From positions 96,462,707 through 96,526,706 of the forward strand of contig CP136067.1 of assembly GCA_032622095.1 (NCBI GenBank): 64,000 nt of DNA, read 5' to 3'. The translations under genes were made by a program, and so were the position numbers. Under the pieces are notes generated by a model. The model was not told the DNA's origin. It saw only the letters and a list, made by a program, of their open reading frames with translations, and searched no databases. The first letter of the stretch is position 1; the number at the start of each line of letters is the position of its first letter. The DNA comes from Siphonodentalium dalli. Taxonomy: Eukaryota; Mollusca; Scaphopoda; Gadilida; Siphonodentaliidae. This document shows positions 24,101 through 34,059 of this stretch, one piece after another.

Positions 24101-27100
24101 AGTCAATAGCCGTACTTAGTGTTATTATCGAGTAGAAATTCGAAACCCTTTCACCACAGCGATAAAATAAGTCGATCTGACATAAGATGCGAATCTATTA
24201 TACTCTTTCAATTAGAACCCAATTAGCTATGTCGCGACCGGATGTCGATGTGTGTTTTGTTTCCGACCGATTGACTGCAAGCTTTATTATATGCCCGATG
24301 GGCACCAATTGCCAAAAAGCTAGGTGCCACTTTTTGTAGCCAATCGGTATTTTTTTGGAGCCATTTCATTTTTATGTTTACCCATACCATGTATGGTAAA
24401 CATAGTGTCGTTGTCCGGATTGACCACTCGTCGTCCGTCCGTCCGTCCGTCTGTCGAGCCGTCTGTCTGTCTGTCTGTCCGTCCGTAGACACTTTACGTG
24501 TAATGCGATAACTCAAACATTTTTTACCTGATCAAAACCAAATTTTGTATATGGGGTTTTCAGCCCAAAATACAGATCGAGTTCGAATATGGGTTTGATC
24601 CGACTTTTTTTGACAGAGTTATGGCCCTTTTTCGACTTAGAATTCACGCATTCTGCCATAACTCAAACATTTTTTATCTGATCGGAACCAAATTTGGTAT
24701 GTGAGTTTCTCGGCCCAAAATACAGATCGAGTTCGAATATGGGTTTGATCCGACTTTTTATTACGGAGTTATGGCCCTTTTTCGACTTAGAATTAATGAA
24801 TTCTGCCGTAACTCAAACATTTTTTATCTGATCGGAACCAAATTTGGTATGTGAGTTTCTCGACCCAAAATACAGATCGAGTTCGAATATGGGTTTGATC
24901 GGAGTTTTTTTTACGGAGTTATGGCCCTTTTTCGACTTAGAATTCATGAATTCTGCCATAACTCAAACATTTTTTATCTGATTGGAACCAAATTTGGTGT
25001 ATGAGTTTCTCAGACCAACATACAGATTGATTTCGAATATGGGTTTGATCGGATTTTTTTTAATGGTGTTATGGTCCTTTGACATATGATTCACACATAC
25101 ATGTACTTCGATAAATCAACCATTTTTCATCTGATAGGAACCAAATTTGGTATGTGAGTTTCTCAACTCAAAATACAGAACGAGTTTGAATATGGGTTAG
25201 ATCCAATTTGTTATACCAGAGATATGGCCCTTTTTAAACTAAGAATTATCCAGATTATAACCCAAGTAACTTACAATTAATGAATACCTGCTTCTCTGTG
25301 AGCAAGATAAAAGACAATATAGTTTATTGCTTTGAGAGTTATTTATAGCCCTCATATGTTAGGTCTGTATAAGAGACACAGTGAATTATTGGATAAATTG
25401 ATTTAGCTATCTTTTTAACCACAACTTAGCCAGGTGAATTTATTTAACTAGACCAATGGAGCTCTCTAAGTCCTTGGATGATGGGACTACATTGGATCAA
25501 ACAAGGCAGAGATAGGTGATTTAACCCCTTTTACCCATTCCATGTCTTTTAACCTTTTCCATTAAATAAATAATTATATTATTTTGATATCTCACATGGC
25601 AATTTGCAACAACATGAATAGAACTGCTCACACTATGATAGTGGTGACAGGCTCTAGAGTTTAGATGTTATATTAACCCTTCTATATTGACTCATACATT
25701 CCAATAATTTGTGTTATTACTGGTTATTATGTACATTTGTCATATACTACTTTAGATCATAACAGTATACTCTATAATTCAACATTAAAAGATTATGATT
25801 CTGATCTTAACAATTTACTATCGCCAAGGGATGGGTTAAACATCTGCCGATCGTGATCGGCCTCTCGTTGTTTATAGCAATTTGCTAAATTGGCAATAGG
25901 CAGCGCGAACCCTGGTCAGAAATCAATGTGTTTTCACATTTAGTCAACTTAAAGATTTATTCAGTGTTCCAGAACTCCATTTACAACAACGACATAAAAC
26001 ATCTGAATTAGTATTTTCTTCTTTGTTCTGTTAAAAAAATGTTGAAAACGAAGTATGACATACAGTAATGCCCTAAATAATCGACTCCTTAACCACAGCA
26101 GAATTATGGGTAATTTTTCAGGATTTAGTCGGAAATATGGCTTAATGCCATTCATTGGAAAGCTCTCAATGTATCTGAACATTTGCTGAGAAATTACTTG
26201 AGAGCTTTCCGATGAATGGCAACAAGCCATATTTCCGACTAAATCCTGAAAAAATACCCATAATTCTGCTGTGGTTAAAGAGTCGATTATTTAGGGTATT
26301 ACTATAAACTAGATCCATAAATACAAAAGAAAAGACTATCATTTTGTTATTGATAAATTAACAAATTAATTTTTGATGTCTCTCTAAAACATCGAAAGAA
26401 TATGAAATAAATACACAGAAAATTTTATATCAGATTAAAAAATTAAATATGTTTCATAAAATTTATGATGTATCGCACAGCGGGCTAGCACCACTAAATT
26501 CACCCTCTGGGGACTTCATTCTGATTAGACCTCATCTTCTCTGGAAAGTTTTTTTTATTATCAAATTAACAAGCTTTTTAGGTTCTTTAGAAACTTCTTC
26601 TTTTTTTTAGTTTCTCCATATCCCCAAATTGGCAGACAACACAATGCATTTTAGTGGTGCCCATGGCCATGGGTGAACATCACCATCTGGCATCTGTACC
26701 ATCTGGGAACTTAAATATGAGTCTAGGTCTCCCATAGCAGATGAGGACATGCAGAACGAGGTCCCCAAAGGATGAATTAGGTGATGCAAGACCACTGTGT
26801 GGCATAGCGTCACTAAATTCACCTGGGGGCCTCATTTTGCAAATGTCGGGCACCATATTTAAGGCCTTGTTATATCTCAAATATTTGAAGTTGCTGATAG
26901 TGCCTTCTTTTAATATTCTAGAAAGTCCATAGAGGAGAAATTGCTTGATAAAGAATTAGAATCTGTTTTGGAGTTATCTTCACAACAATCACAAAATACT
27001 TCAAACTGCGATGAAGATTCATCAGACAATGATTTCTCTTCTAAATCGAAGCAGCAGATATCATTACCAAAATCCCAGAATGCATCTGGTGGAGAAGCAG

Positions 27101-30100
27101 ACGATACAGACAGAGAGTTATCACCTGAATTGAAACACTCATCAGGAGATACATGTACATCAATAGAAATTGTTACTGTACATGAACCTCCGTCATCACC
27201 TCTCAAAAAGATGGCTTCACCGCCAACGCTTCCAAGAAAGACTGTGTCGGCACCAGCCCTCCCCAAAAAGACGGCTTCACCATCAACAACACTTCCTAAG
27301 AAGATTTCATTGCCAGCAGTGAACAAAAAATCTGCCTTGGGTGTGTATTACTCTTTTATTACTAGTATATACTAGCTGGGGTACCCGGCATTGCTCGGGT
27401 GAAGAATGCAAGTTATTAGTGGTCATTCAAGTCATTTTAAATACTTATTAGTCATCTGAGGTAAATGGCACCCGTTGCATGACTATCCAGATAAATATCC
27501 CTCCCAATCCCCAAAAAATTGCACTTCTCAAAAATTACTTTTGCTTCTAAAAATAGGCGCCTTGTGTGTTGTATAGGGCCAGACATGTGGCTCAACCACG
27601 TGTTGATTTCCATGTATTTTTTAATTAGCTGTGCTATTAAAAGTAAAAATGCTGCATAATTTAGCAACTTTAAGTATTAATAAGTCACACATAATATAAA
27701 GAACACCTACAGTTTTTGTTTGAATATCTGAAACATCTCATTTGTGTCTGGAAAAAATATCAGATTTTCACTTGCGGCATGCAGCCTCTCGTGAAAATTC
27801 TATATTTCTTCCAGACACTCATGACATATTTCGGTTAACTGTAGGTATTCTCTATGTAATATTATTTCTATTGAACATTACTTCTTAAAGGGGTACTCTA
27901 CAGTAAATCCGGCCATTTATGGGACCATCTCCTTTTATACTCAACAGAATATTTGCAACAAATGAATTAATTTGAGCCATGGATTAGTGCAAAATACACT
28001 CACGTGCCTACAAACGATGCAAACAACATGGTAATTATAATGAATAATGAAAATGAATAAATGGCTGGAGTCATAAATATTCAAATCTTCAACTTCGTGT
28101 TCATTTTCATCCACAAAAATGCCAAGAAAGGTTGTACATGTATGTTCTGATTCGAAAATATTTGAATCCTATGATCAAATTGAAACTTGAAGCTTCGCAG
28201 AGACCTAAAGGTCGTTCCACACAGCATGCGGTACGTGCAAATTGGGCGGATTTGTCTAATTAGAACACACAGGCCTGATAATAAGGTGCCTGTCAATTTT
28301 CAGGGCTAGTTGATTCGGCAGGTGAGTTGTAACACACTCCTTAGCGGTTTCCGACTTCCATGGCCACCGTCCTGTTGTCTATATCAACCAACGCCTTTTA
28401 TGGTGTCCGATGAGCGTCGGCGTTCGGCGCCTTAACCGGGCGTTTGGTTCATCCCACAGCGCCAGTTCTGCGTGCAGAATGAGGTACCCAGAGGGTGAAT
28501 TTAGTGATGCTATCCCGCATTGTGGGCTAGCATCACTAAATTCACCCTCTAGGGACCTCATTCTGCTTAGGCCTCATATTCTCTGGCAAGTTTATTATCA
28601 AATTTCTATAGAAACTTCTTCACATAGATAGTGTTGAAACGATTAGCGAGAGTCAACAGAGGTAGTCGACTAGTCAGACTCCTTCTAAGAGTTCCTGTTT
28701 CTATGCCCATATGACTTATAAAATTGGGCCAATTGGCCATGTGGCATCACAGTTTTGAGTATCCAACTCTTCGTTTCAGAACGTTCAAACGGAAAGCACG
28801 TGAACTACATTGTATATAATCTCCCGTTTTGCCCGCGAGTCTCCCAATTTGATGTCTTTAAAGGCTCTCCTGCAACATCCATATAATCTCACGGTTTGGG
28901 CTGGGACTAATATCTAGTCCCAGGTTTGGGGAATGCAGGTAATAAAAACATTTTATTTAAACAAAATTGTCGCCAGTGTGTTCTATTGTCTCTCTGAATA
29001 GGCACCTCATGTCGTGGGGGGGGGGGGGGGTATTAGAATCTATACGAATTATGTTTCATATATCTTTGAAGCCATTTTGTTACATCATTACTCTAGTATT
29101 ACACGTGCCACAGTGAGAAGTTATCACTAGCCAATTGCATCACATCGAACTAGACAGTGTTCAGTCGGCACGGCAGCGACACTTCATGTCTTTGATGATC
29201 AACATAAAAGAAACCTCGCCTACACGTGCATACATTGGGTTCAGTTCAGGTCATGGATTTCATTGCCTGTGCATGACTGATGGCAGTGGCATCGTTAAAG
29301 GAACAATGCAATAAGGCTTTAAGAAGTTAATATGTGTTAACTGTTACAGATTATGTGCTAATATGGCCGTGCAATGGCACTGCTGTCATGATAGCACATA
29401 GGTAGTGCTTTTTCCCGACTAATCGACTAGCAGGTTTCGGGATCGACTAATTTAATAATTGTGTTGACTTCGACTAGTCGATTAATTGTTTCAACACTAC
29501 ACATAGATTTCTATTTCTTTTTTAGTTTAGTTTCTCTATAGCCCCAAATTGGCAGACGGCACATTGCATAATCGAGGTTCCCAATGGGTGTATATCACAA
29601 TTTTCACCATTTGGTAACTTCAATCTGAGGCTATGTCTCCCATAGCAGATGAGGCCATGCAGAATGAGGTCCCCAGAGGGTGTGTTTGGTGATGCTAGCC
29701 AACTGTGTCGGATAGCATCACTCAATGCCTTTCTGTGGACCTCATTCTGCAAATGACAGGCACACTAAACTCAGACTGTATGATATGGGCAAAAAATTTT
29801 GAAAAATTACCTCACTGTCCTAATCTGACGGTGTGGAATCATGCGATACCATGTGATTCATCTGCCGTTATTCAGCGTGTTCTGATCTTTACAATGACAA
29901 TAAAGAATGAAGCCACTGGAAGCACAACATTTTTCTGTCATTGTCAGTTTTGGACTGCGATTGTGCATCGCTGCCCCAAGAGCACAAAAACTGTATATAC
30001 GAATAACCACTGTAGACGCAGAAAACGCCAAATGTGACCCGCCATATCAAATCAAGGCTTAAAATAAGTGGTCTGACACGGACAATTGTCAGACGCCAAA

Positions 30101-32459
30101 TTCAAATTTTTATAGGTTGTCAGGCTCTGCTTTTAAACTGTCTGACATAATGTCAGGTTGAAATATTGACATATTTTAAAGGAAAATATCACTGGTAATG
30201 TGATTTTTGCAAAATAAATTGAAATAGTGTGCTGTTAAATGAAAATTATTCTATTGGAGAGTAGTTTTTAATTACTGTTTTTTGCCAAAATCAGTCTTTT
30301 TCAGATATATGATTATTAGAACTTGGATGTCAACAAAATATTGGAATTGGATAACTTATTGAATGAGTATTTCCTATAACCTTAGAAATGAGCATGAATT
30401 TGGCAAGCATATTTGATTTTGTTGCCAGGGTGGGCAGATTAGATTAGCATTATTTATAGTAAAAAAGTGACAATTCAGAAAATGAATATACTTGTGAGAT
30501 AATAAATCATTATTAGTTTCACTTGACATTATTTCGGGTGATAAAAAAGACATGTCAGGCCTCATTTTGAAATGTCAGACCATGTCTGTTTGGTGCCTGA
30601 CAAAATGTCAGACAGTCAAATAAAAATAATTTTAAGGCTTGTATCAAATCCAGTCGTAAGTCGCCTTGCATATATTATAAGAGAATGCATTGGCCTAACA
30701 ATTTTTTACAATTTTAATAATTTTTTCTTGTATTCTTTAACAATTTTATAATTTCACCCATACAGAGCCCCAGACAAACATGAGCAGACAACACTCTTCT
30801 ATATGCTTCTATATATATGTGTGGGGCTCCCTGCAGGGTAATGGATGTTTTTTATTTTATGTCCTAAAAATTGTAAGAAACATTTATTTAAAAAAAATGA
30901 TAAAAAATTGTTAGGCCAATGCATTCTCTTATATATGCGAGGCGACCTATGGTCGACTCGCATATATAAGAGAATGCATTGGCACAGGGTAAAAAAAATC
31001 CCGACTTACGACTGGATTTGATATGTCGGGTCACAAATACTCTTTTGCCATGTGGAATGGTCTTAAAGGCATGGATGGCCTTCATTACAGGTTATATTTT
31101 AGAAATAACAGTTACCAAATTATGCAAAGTTTCTCAAGAATATTATACTAATAGTATACATGTAGCATAATGATAGAATATGAATGCGATATTATCCACA
31201 AAACATACTTTGTGTGAGCCGAGCATTTGTTTATATACAGTATGTAAATAGTGAGCGATAAGCAAAACACTCAACACCATGGCAATTTTTTTAGAGAGTG
31301 ATTCAGGGTGACCCATTCAACAACGAAATCTTGAGAGGCGATGATTAGCCAACGCTATACATGTACCACTATTAGTGGTCCATTAGTGGGATCTCCCCGT
31401 TGTTGAAAGTGGTTTGCTTATCGCATATTCTTTAAGTAATGTTTGTTTACATAACATGTCGTTGGTTTACATAACACAGAGTAATAATATGCAATTTATG
31501 CGATATTTATGATTGGTATACATAAGAACAAAGTTTGTCTATAATATAATAATATTTTTTCTGTTTATGGCGGTTTTAATGGATGGTGCTATTTTAACAG
31601 CAATACCCACCGCTAACGCTTGCCGTATCTTTAAGATCTATGTTTATTGAATTCTAACAATTAATGCTGATGAATGGTACCATTGTTTCAAATTGTAAAC
31701 ATCAACATTCAAAATTTTGAATCACACCAACAAGACAAGATTTGTCCAATCTGGGTAACAAAATACCTGTTTAGTTTTTTAATGCTCATTTAAAAAAAAA
31801 TGGGACTTACATGTATTATGTCATTGATATGTTTGTCCTTCAGTCCATTCACTTTTGGTTTCTGGATGATAACTTTAGACAGTCTGAACTGAGTGAAACG
31901 AAATTTGGTATGTGGGTTTACTAGAATAAGATACAGGTCAAGTTCAAATTTGCGTCCGCACACCAATTTTCACCAGAGTTATGGCTCTTTTTGTTGGAAT
32001 TTGCACTCAATTTCGTTTCTGGGTGATAACTTTAGAAAGTCTAAACTGAATGGATTGAAATTTGGTATGTGAGTTTAGTAACAGGTAAATTTAGAATTTG
32101 GGTTCTGCCCGCTAAAATTTCACCAAAGTTATGGCCCTTTGAATTACTACAGGCGTATTTTGCCATGCTCTTGTGTTTTAACATATCTAATTATTCTGAT
32201 TTTAGCTGCAGGCTCTTCACTATCAGCCCAAAGTGGATCCACAAAATCAATCGTTTCATCATCTCGATCTCCGCTCATGGCAGCCAACCGATCACCACTG
32301 AATGTGGTACATGTACCTGCTCGTTCACCATTGGTTGCTACTTCTACGCGACCACCACTGGGAGGAGTTACGATCAATTCACCGTCGTCACTGAGACTCG
32401 GACTGTCACGAAACCAGAGAGTAAAGCCTCTGCATGCATCTGTTAGAGTTCAACCATGA
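18115..32459 (+). CDS. RAD51AP1: RAD51-associated protein 1 homologue, complete, 5 coding exons
   Basis: Joining exons 18115-18140, 19204-19256, 22710-22869, 26922-27340 and 32206-32459 gives 912 nt, 303 aa plus TGA, with every intron GT-AG and every phase matching. The family binds RAD51 and DNA and stimulates strand exchange and D-loop formation in nuclear homologous recombination. Seen here: a basic start with SKKKIDY, then an acidic GSGSDDDFAS stretch that matches the vertebrate N-terminus (HSDSDDDFVSA); a Lys-rich region; KLLDKELESVLELS, matching the conserved KLYQRDLEVALALS segment; a Ser/Pro-rich linker; and the C-terminal hallmark LRLGLSRNQRVKPLH, matching the vertebrate RAD51-binding peptide LRLGLSRLARVKPLH. 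Human RAD51AP1 is about 335-352 aa, so the length fits. The Trp-Pro-Pro motif seen before the RAD51-binding region in vertebrates is absent. All four introns (about 1.1, 3.5, 4.1 and 4.9 kb) are rich in transposons. Family assignment is from recalled motifs, not a search. Confidence 0.9.
18471..18720. repeat. Short repeat pair in intron 1 (AATAAATAATTGCA)
   Basis: GGCCAAATTCACATTTAATA occurs at about 18464 and 18607, each followed by palindromic GTGCAATTAATTTTGCTTTA. It is related to the ends of the 14.2-15.1-kb element. Confidence 0.6.
18955..19035. mobile_element. Small piggyBac-like MITE, degenerate
   Basis: TTAACAGTTCCGTGACTCCAG at the left and AAACTCCAGTCATGGAAGGG-TTAA at the right, related to the ends at 51750 and 60516. 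About 80 bp. Confidence 0.45.
19204..19256 (+). CDS. RAD51AP1: RAD51AP1-like coding exon 2
   Basis: The acceptor ttattatag and donor gtatgt frame 53 nt that enter in phase 2 and leave in phase 1. The exon encodes SKKKIDYVGLDAGSGSD. The basic-then-acidic pattern matches the vertebrate N-terminal segment, and the final G joins AT of the next exon to make Asp. Beginning 22 bp after the donor, a half copy of the mariner-like palindrome (19279-19391) occupies the intron. Confidence 0.88.
19279..19391. mobile_element. Half of a family A MITE
   Basis: Right arm only: GAGAGCTTTCCGATGAATGG through GGGCATTACTG followed by TA. The left arm is missing. Confidence 0.8.
19404..19765 (+). repeat. Degraded interspersed repeat
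   Basis: TGTTCTTTAACGTGCACGCA, GTACACGGG-like and GTCCGTGCCCGATCGGACAG resemble a widespread invertebrate repeat with conserved GC-rich blocks. Lies in intron 2 of the RAD51AP1-like gene. No coding content. Confidence 0.45.
20273..20407. mobile_element. Family A MITE, left arm truncated
   Basis: TA on both sides; the left end CAGTAATGCGCCC runs about 30 bp, then the right arm is nearly complete to GGGCATTACTG. Confidence 0.8.
20574..20703. mobile_element. Hairpin module with TGTGACCC-type end, truncated
   Basis: The end TGTGACCCGCCATATCAAAT is followed by one copy of the hairpin module (arm core CCAATGCATTCTCTTATATA, loop GTCGACCATAGGTCGCC). The right terminal repeat is missing. Confidence 0.75.
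21512..21902. mobile_element. piggyBac-like MITE with two hairpin modules (family C)
   Basis: Flanked by TTAA on both sides. Ends are CCCTTTACCCAACAAACCG and ..GTTCTGTTGGGTAAAGGG, as in piggyBac elements. 391 bp, with two copies of the hairpin module (arm core CCAATGCATTCTCTTATATA) separated by an AT-rich spacer. Lies in intron 2 of the RAD51AP1-like gene, in the opposite orientation to 46913-47304. Confidence 0.9.
22290..22670. mobile_element. hAT-type MITE (family B), truncated, next to exon 3
   Basis: Starts GCCTTGAAATAGTGTGTCTG and continues with the family B core (GAGGTCCCCAGAAGGTGAAT..GGGCTAGC) and the inner region AACTTCAACTGGGGGAATTC. It is cut off about 40 bp before the acceptor of RAD51AP1-like exon 3. 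Confidence 0.75.
22710..22869 (+). CDS. RAD51AP1: RAD51AP1-like coding exon 3
   Basis: The acceptor is tatcaacag and the donor is gttagg; 160 nt, phase 1 in and phase 2 out. It encodes DFASSTPPPQKKSK followed by a Lys/Arg-rich stretch and IDIDDEFRPEK. DDFAS...KKSK is collinear with DDFVSATVPLNKKSR of the vertebrate proteins. A copy of the hAT-type MITE ends only about 40 bp upstream of the acceptor, so the branch point probably lies in or right beside MITE sequence. Confidence 0.92.
23574..23898 (-). pseudogene. Antisense exon relic: TTF-type zinc-finger/hAT-like protein N-terminus, frameshifted
   Basis: Inside intron 3 of the RAD51AP1-like gene, on the opposite strand, an ATG at 23898-23896 opens MKKITDFFGHSD and runs to about 23745. 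The protein then continues in another frame with IPNEWKISREWLSFDGDKKV and MFCSTCRAANVTNMFVSGCS. The second part resembles the N-terminal zinc-binding region (C-x2-C after a W-L-x-F-D block) of ZNF862/C17orf113-type and hAT-related proteins. The frame break is at an A-run (CACAAAAAGATG) near 23747 and would be explained by one lost base. A donor, AAAG|gtatgtg, follows at about 23570. No further exons are visible, so this looks like a stranded first exon of a transposon-derived gene. A sequencing error in the A-run is the alternative to decay. Confidence 0.5.
24370..25250 (-). repeat. Inverted copy of the ~150-bp tandem-repeat element
   Basis: It starts at ATGTTTACCCATACCATG (palindrome with ATGGTAAACAT), then a GTCC/GTCT tract, then about five units of 150 bp with AACTCAAACATTTTTTATCT, GGAACCAAATTTGGTATGTG and CAGATCGAGTTCGAATATGG. 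It lies in intron 3 of the RAD51AP1-like gene. The units are 80-95% alike, higher than in the 3.6-4.4-kb copy. Confidence 0.7.
26063..26304. mobile_element. Family A MITE
   Basis: TA-flanked, CAGTAATGCCC at the left and a diverged GGGTATTACTA at the right. The centre contains an extra piece (TGTATCTGAACATTTGCTGA) also seen at 330 and 5670, tying it to the window-start repeat. Confidence 0.8.
26460..26855. mobile_element. Family B MITE next to exon 4
   Basis: GCACAGCGGGCTAGC, TTCACCCTCTGGGGACTTCA, ATCTGGGAACTTAAATATGA and GAGGTCCCCAAAGGATGAAT are family B pieces. It ends about 65 bp before the acceptor of RAD51AP1-like exon 4. Confidence 0.7.
26922..27340 (+). CDS. RAD51AP1: RAD51AP1-like coding exon 4 (largest)
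   Basis: The acceptor is tattctag and the donor is gtgtgt; 419 nt, phase 2 in and phase 1 out, no stops. It opens with KSIEEKLLDKELESVLELS, the conserved helix of the family, then an acidic/Ser-rich stretch, then a Pro/Lys/Ser-rich region with a recurring P-x-K-x-x-[SA] pattern (SPLKKMASPP, LPRKTVSAPA, LPKKTASPS, LPKKISLP). That four-fold internal repeat looks recently expanded or low-complexity. The open - frame over the same bases (26910-27326) is a shadow. Confidence 0.92.
28470..28590. mobile_element. Family B MITE, short form
   Basis: GCAGAATGAGGTACCCAGAG then inverted CACCCTCTAGGGACCTCATT around GCATTGTGGGCTAGC. In intron 4 of the RAD51AP1-like gene. Confidence 0.75.
29500..29775. mobile_element. 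Family B MITE, partial
   Basis: ATTGGCAGACGGCACATTGC, GTAACTTCAATCTGAGGCTA, AGAATGAGGTCCCCAGAGGG and a right end GACAGGCACACTAAACTCAG. The left end is missing. Related to 45170-45415. Confidence 0.7.
30034..31035. mobile_element. MITE with TGTGACCC ends and hairpin module, host of a nested element
   Basis: Ends TGTGACCCGCCATATCAAAT and, at the right, the complement of TGTGACCCGACATATCAAAT. The hairpin module lies at 30905-30987, with a partial one near 30660-30690. A separate hAT-like element interrupts the left end (30053-30641). In intron 4 of the RAD51AP1-like gene. Confidence 0.8.
30053..30641. mobile_element. hAT-like element nested in a MITE, 8-bp target duplication
   Basis: Starts CAAGGCTTAAAA and ends TTTTAAGGCTTG; TATCAAAT flanks both sides (30045-30052 and 30642-30649). 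589 bp with many TGTCTGAC/GTCAGAC motifs inside. The 8-bp duplication is typical of hAT elements. No transposase frame. Confidence 0.85.
31075..31640 (+). repeat. Diverged copy of the window-start repeat
   Basis: Shares TATACTAATAGTATACATG, ATATTATCCACAAAACA, GCAAAACACTCAACAC, GTGACCCATTCAACA and TTTATGGCGGTTTTAATGGA with 430-900 and 5750-6260, in the same order but clearly older. It starts about 40 bp after the end of a family C element in intron 4 of the RAD51AP1-like gene. Confidence 0.75.
32206..32459 (+). CDS. RAD51AP1: RAD51AP1-like terminal coding exon (RAD51-binding peptide)
   Basis: The acceptor is ctgattttag; phase 1 in; 254 nt ending CCA-TGA at 32454-32459. It encodes a Ser/Pro-rich segment with three RSP repeats (SRSPLMA, NRSPLN, ARSPLV), then SPSSLRLGLSRNQRVKPLH and a short tail. 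The LRLGLSR..RVKPLH element is the most diagnostic motif of the family. A PIF/Harbinger-like MITE begins 23 bp after the stop, so the 3' untranslated region is probably transposon-derived. A candidate AATAAA is at 32766-32771, inside that MITE. Confidence 0.94.
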
Positions 32460-32482
32460 TAGAAAATATTGAGGCCACATAA

Positions 32483-32992
32483 GGCCAAAAAAAATTTATT
32501 TCAGTTTTTAGATAATTTGTTCTCTAAATCAATGAGGGAGGGAGGACTTTATTTTTATTTTTTATTTTTGTTTGCAGATCGTAAGCATGGATCATGATAG
32601 CTTCCCTTATCTAGTAATAGTCAGAAAATGTAGAAGGAACTTTATTTTGCATATACACTCTGATTAATCTGATATAAAAATTATATTATGCTATTAGTGT
32701 ACCTAGGAAATTTATGATTACATGTTATAATGGAGAGGTGTCAATTTATAGACAAGTAAGACAACAATAAATTAGAACATTATTGGTAATCCCTATGTCA
32801 TACAGGTATACTGGTAGCACAATGTAATTTTTATATCCGATTAAATGAGTGTATATGCAAAACAAAGTTCCCTCTATATAATCATGATCCATGCTTACAA
32901 TGTGCACAAAAAAATAAAAAATAAATTCCGCCCTCCCTCATTGAATCAGAAAAAAATTTGTCTGAGACTCAAATAATATTTTTTATTTGGCC
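32483..32992. mobile_element. PIF/Harbinger-like MITE in the RAD51AP1-like 3' region
   Basis: Ends GGCCAAAAAAAATTTATTTC and the complementary ..TTTTTTATTTGGCC, flanked by TAA at 32480-32482 and 32993-32995. Subterminal inverted repeats include CAATGAGGGAGGG and GTAAGCATGGATCATGAT. GGCC ends plus a 3-bp TWA duplication fit PIF/Harbinger. It begins 23 bp after the stop codon. Confidence 0.85.
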
Positions 32993-34059
32993 TAAGAGGT
33001 TCTGATTCAATTATGTTCCATATTTGTTTCTATTTCTTAAACTTGCTGTTTCTCATCACATTTCAAGATCACGTGGACACACATATTAATTTAATGCTAA
33101 TATAGAAAAGACAGCCTGCGCAGTTAAATATTTAAGTCAATATAGTTAGCATTGGGGTGACTTTGGTCACAGCCCAAAAAATAATAACTTGTATCTGCTA
33201 ACAAACTGAAAGAAAATTGGCAGTGTCACCAAAAATGTCGCCAAAAATGTCAGACCGCAATTGGGCAACTTGCCAAGCTAGTGTAGGTAGTTAGCGTTTT
33301 GATCAATACAAGTCGGATAAAAGCGCCATTTTTTAATATCTTGTTGGACAGCATCTCTAGTCTAGGAATTTTCTCAAGAACCAACTTTTTGACCGACGTA
33401 GAGCCGAAAATTTAAGATGGCGTCCAAGATGGCCGCCGGTTTGACGCTGGTACACTTAATAGCTTTGCTTCTCAATTTTATATGTTTAACATAACGAATT
33501 CCACCCTATTATCTAAGAATGGTGGTTATCGAATAATAGCCCCCACTTTTAGTTGAAAAATGGCCACAATTATTCAAGATGGATGCCAAAATGGCGGCAA
33601 AAACATGGAAATTTTTTTTTTTTCCTTATTTTTGTTTAAATACTTTACAATTTTAGAGATAATATAAGAGAAGATATCAACAATGTGTTGACTATTCGAT
33701 GGAATAACCTCTGTGAAAGAGTCATGCACACTAAAGGCGAAGTAGTGTAGTTTGTTCTGGTACAAATGTGAGGTAGAATATGTGCTATGTAAATGAGCAA
33801 AATTATTCTCCGACAGGTTTTCATTCTGTAAATGCTTAGAAACGAACCATGAATGGCTCTGATGTCTTCAATTCTATTTGCGACACTACTATATGGTTGG
33901 ATAAATTGAATAAACATTTTAATATCGAGATATTTACAAATAACAATTTAGTAGTGGATTTACCACGAAATTAGGAAACACCAAATGACAAAACCCATAA
34001 TCGTCAAACTCAATTTGGTTCTCAAAACAGGAACACATGGAAGGTATTCTGCAACACAT

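Noticed and set aside
26910-27326. Antisense 138-codon open frame over the large RAD51AP1-like exon
   Set aside because: It is the mirror of a stop-poor, Ser/Pro/Lys-rich coding exon whose + frame has splice sites and family motifs.
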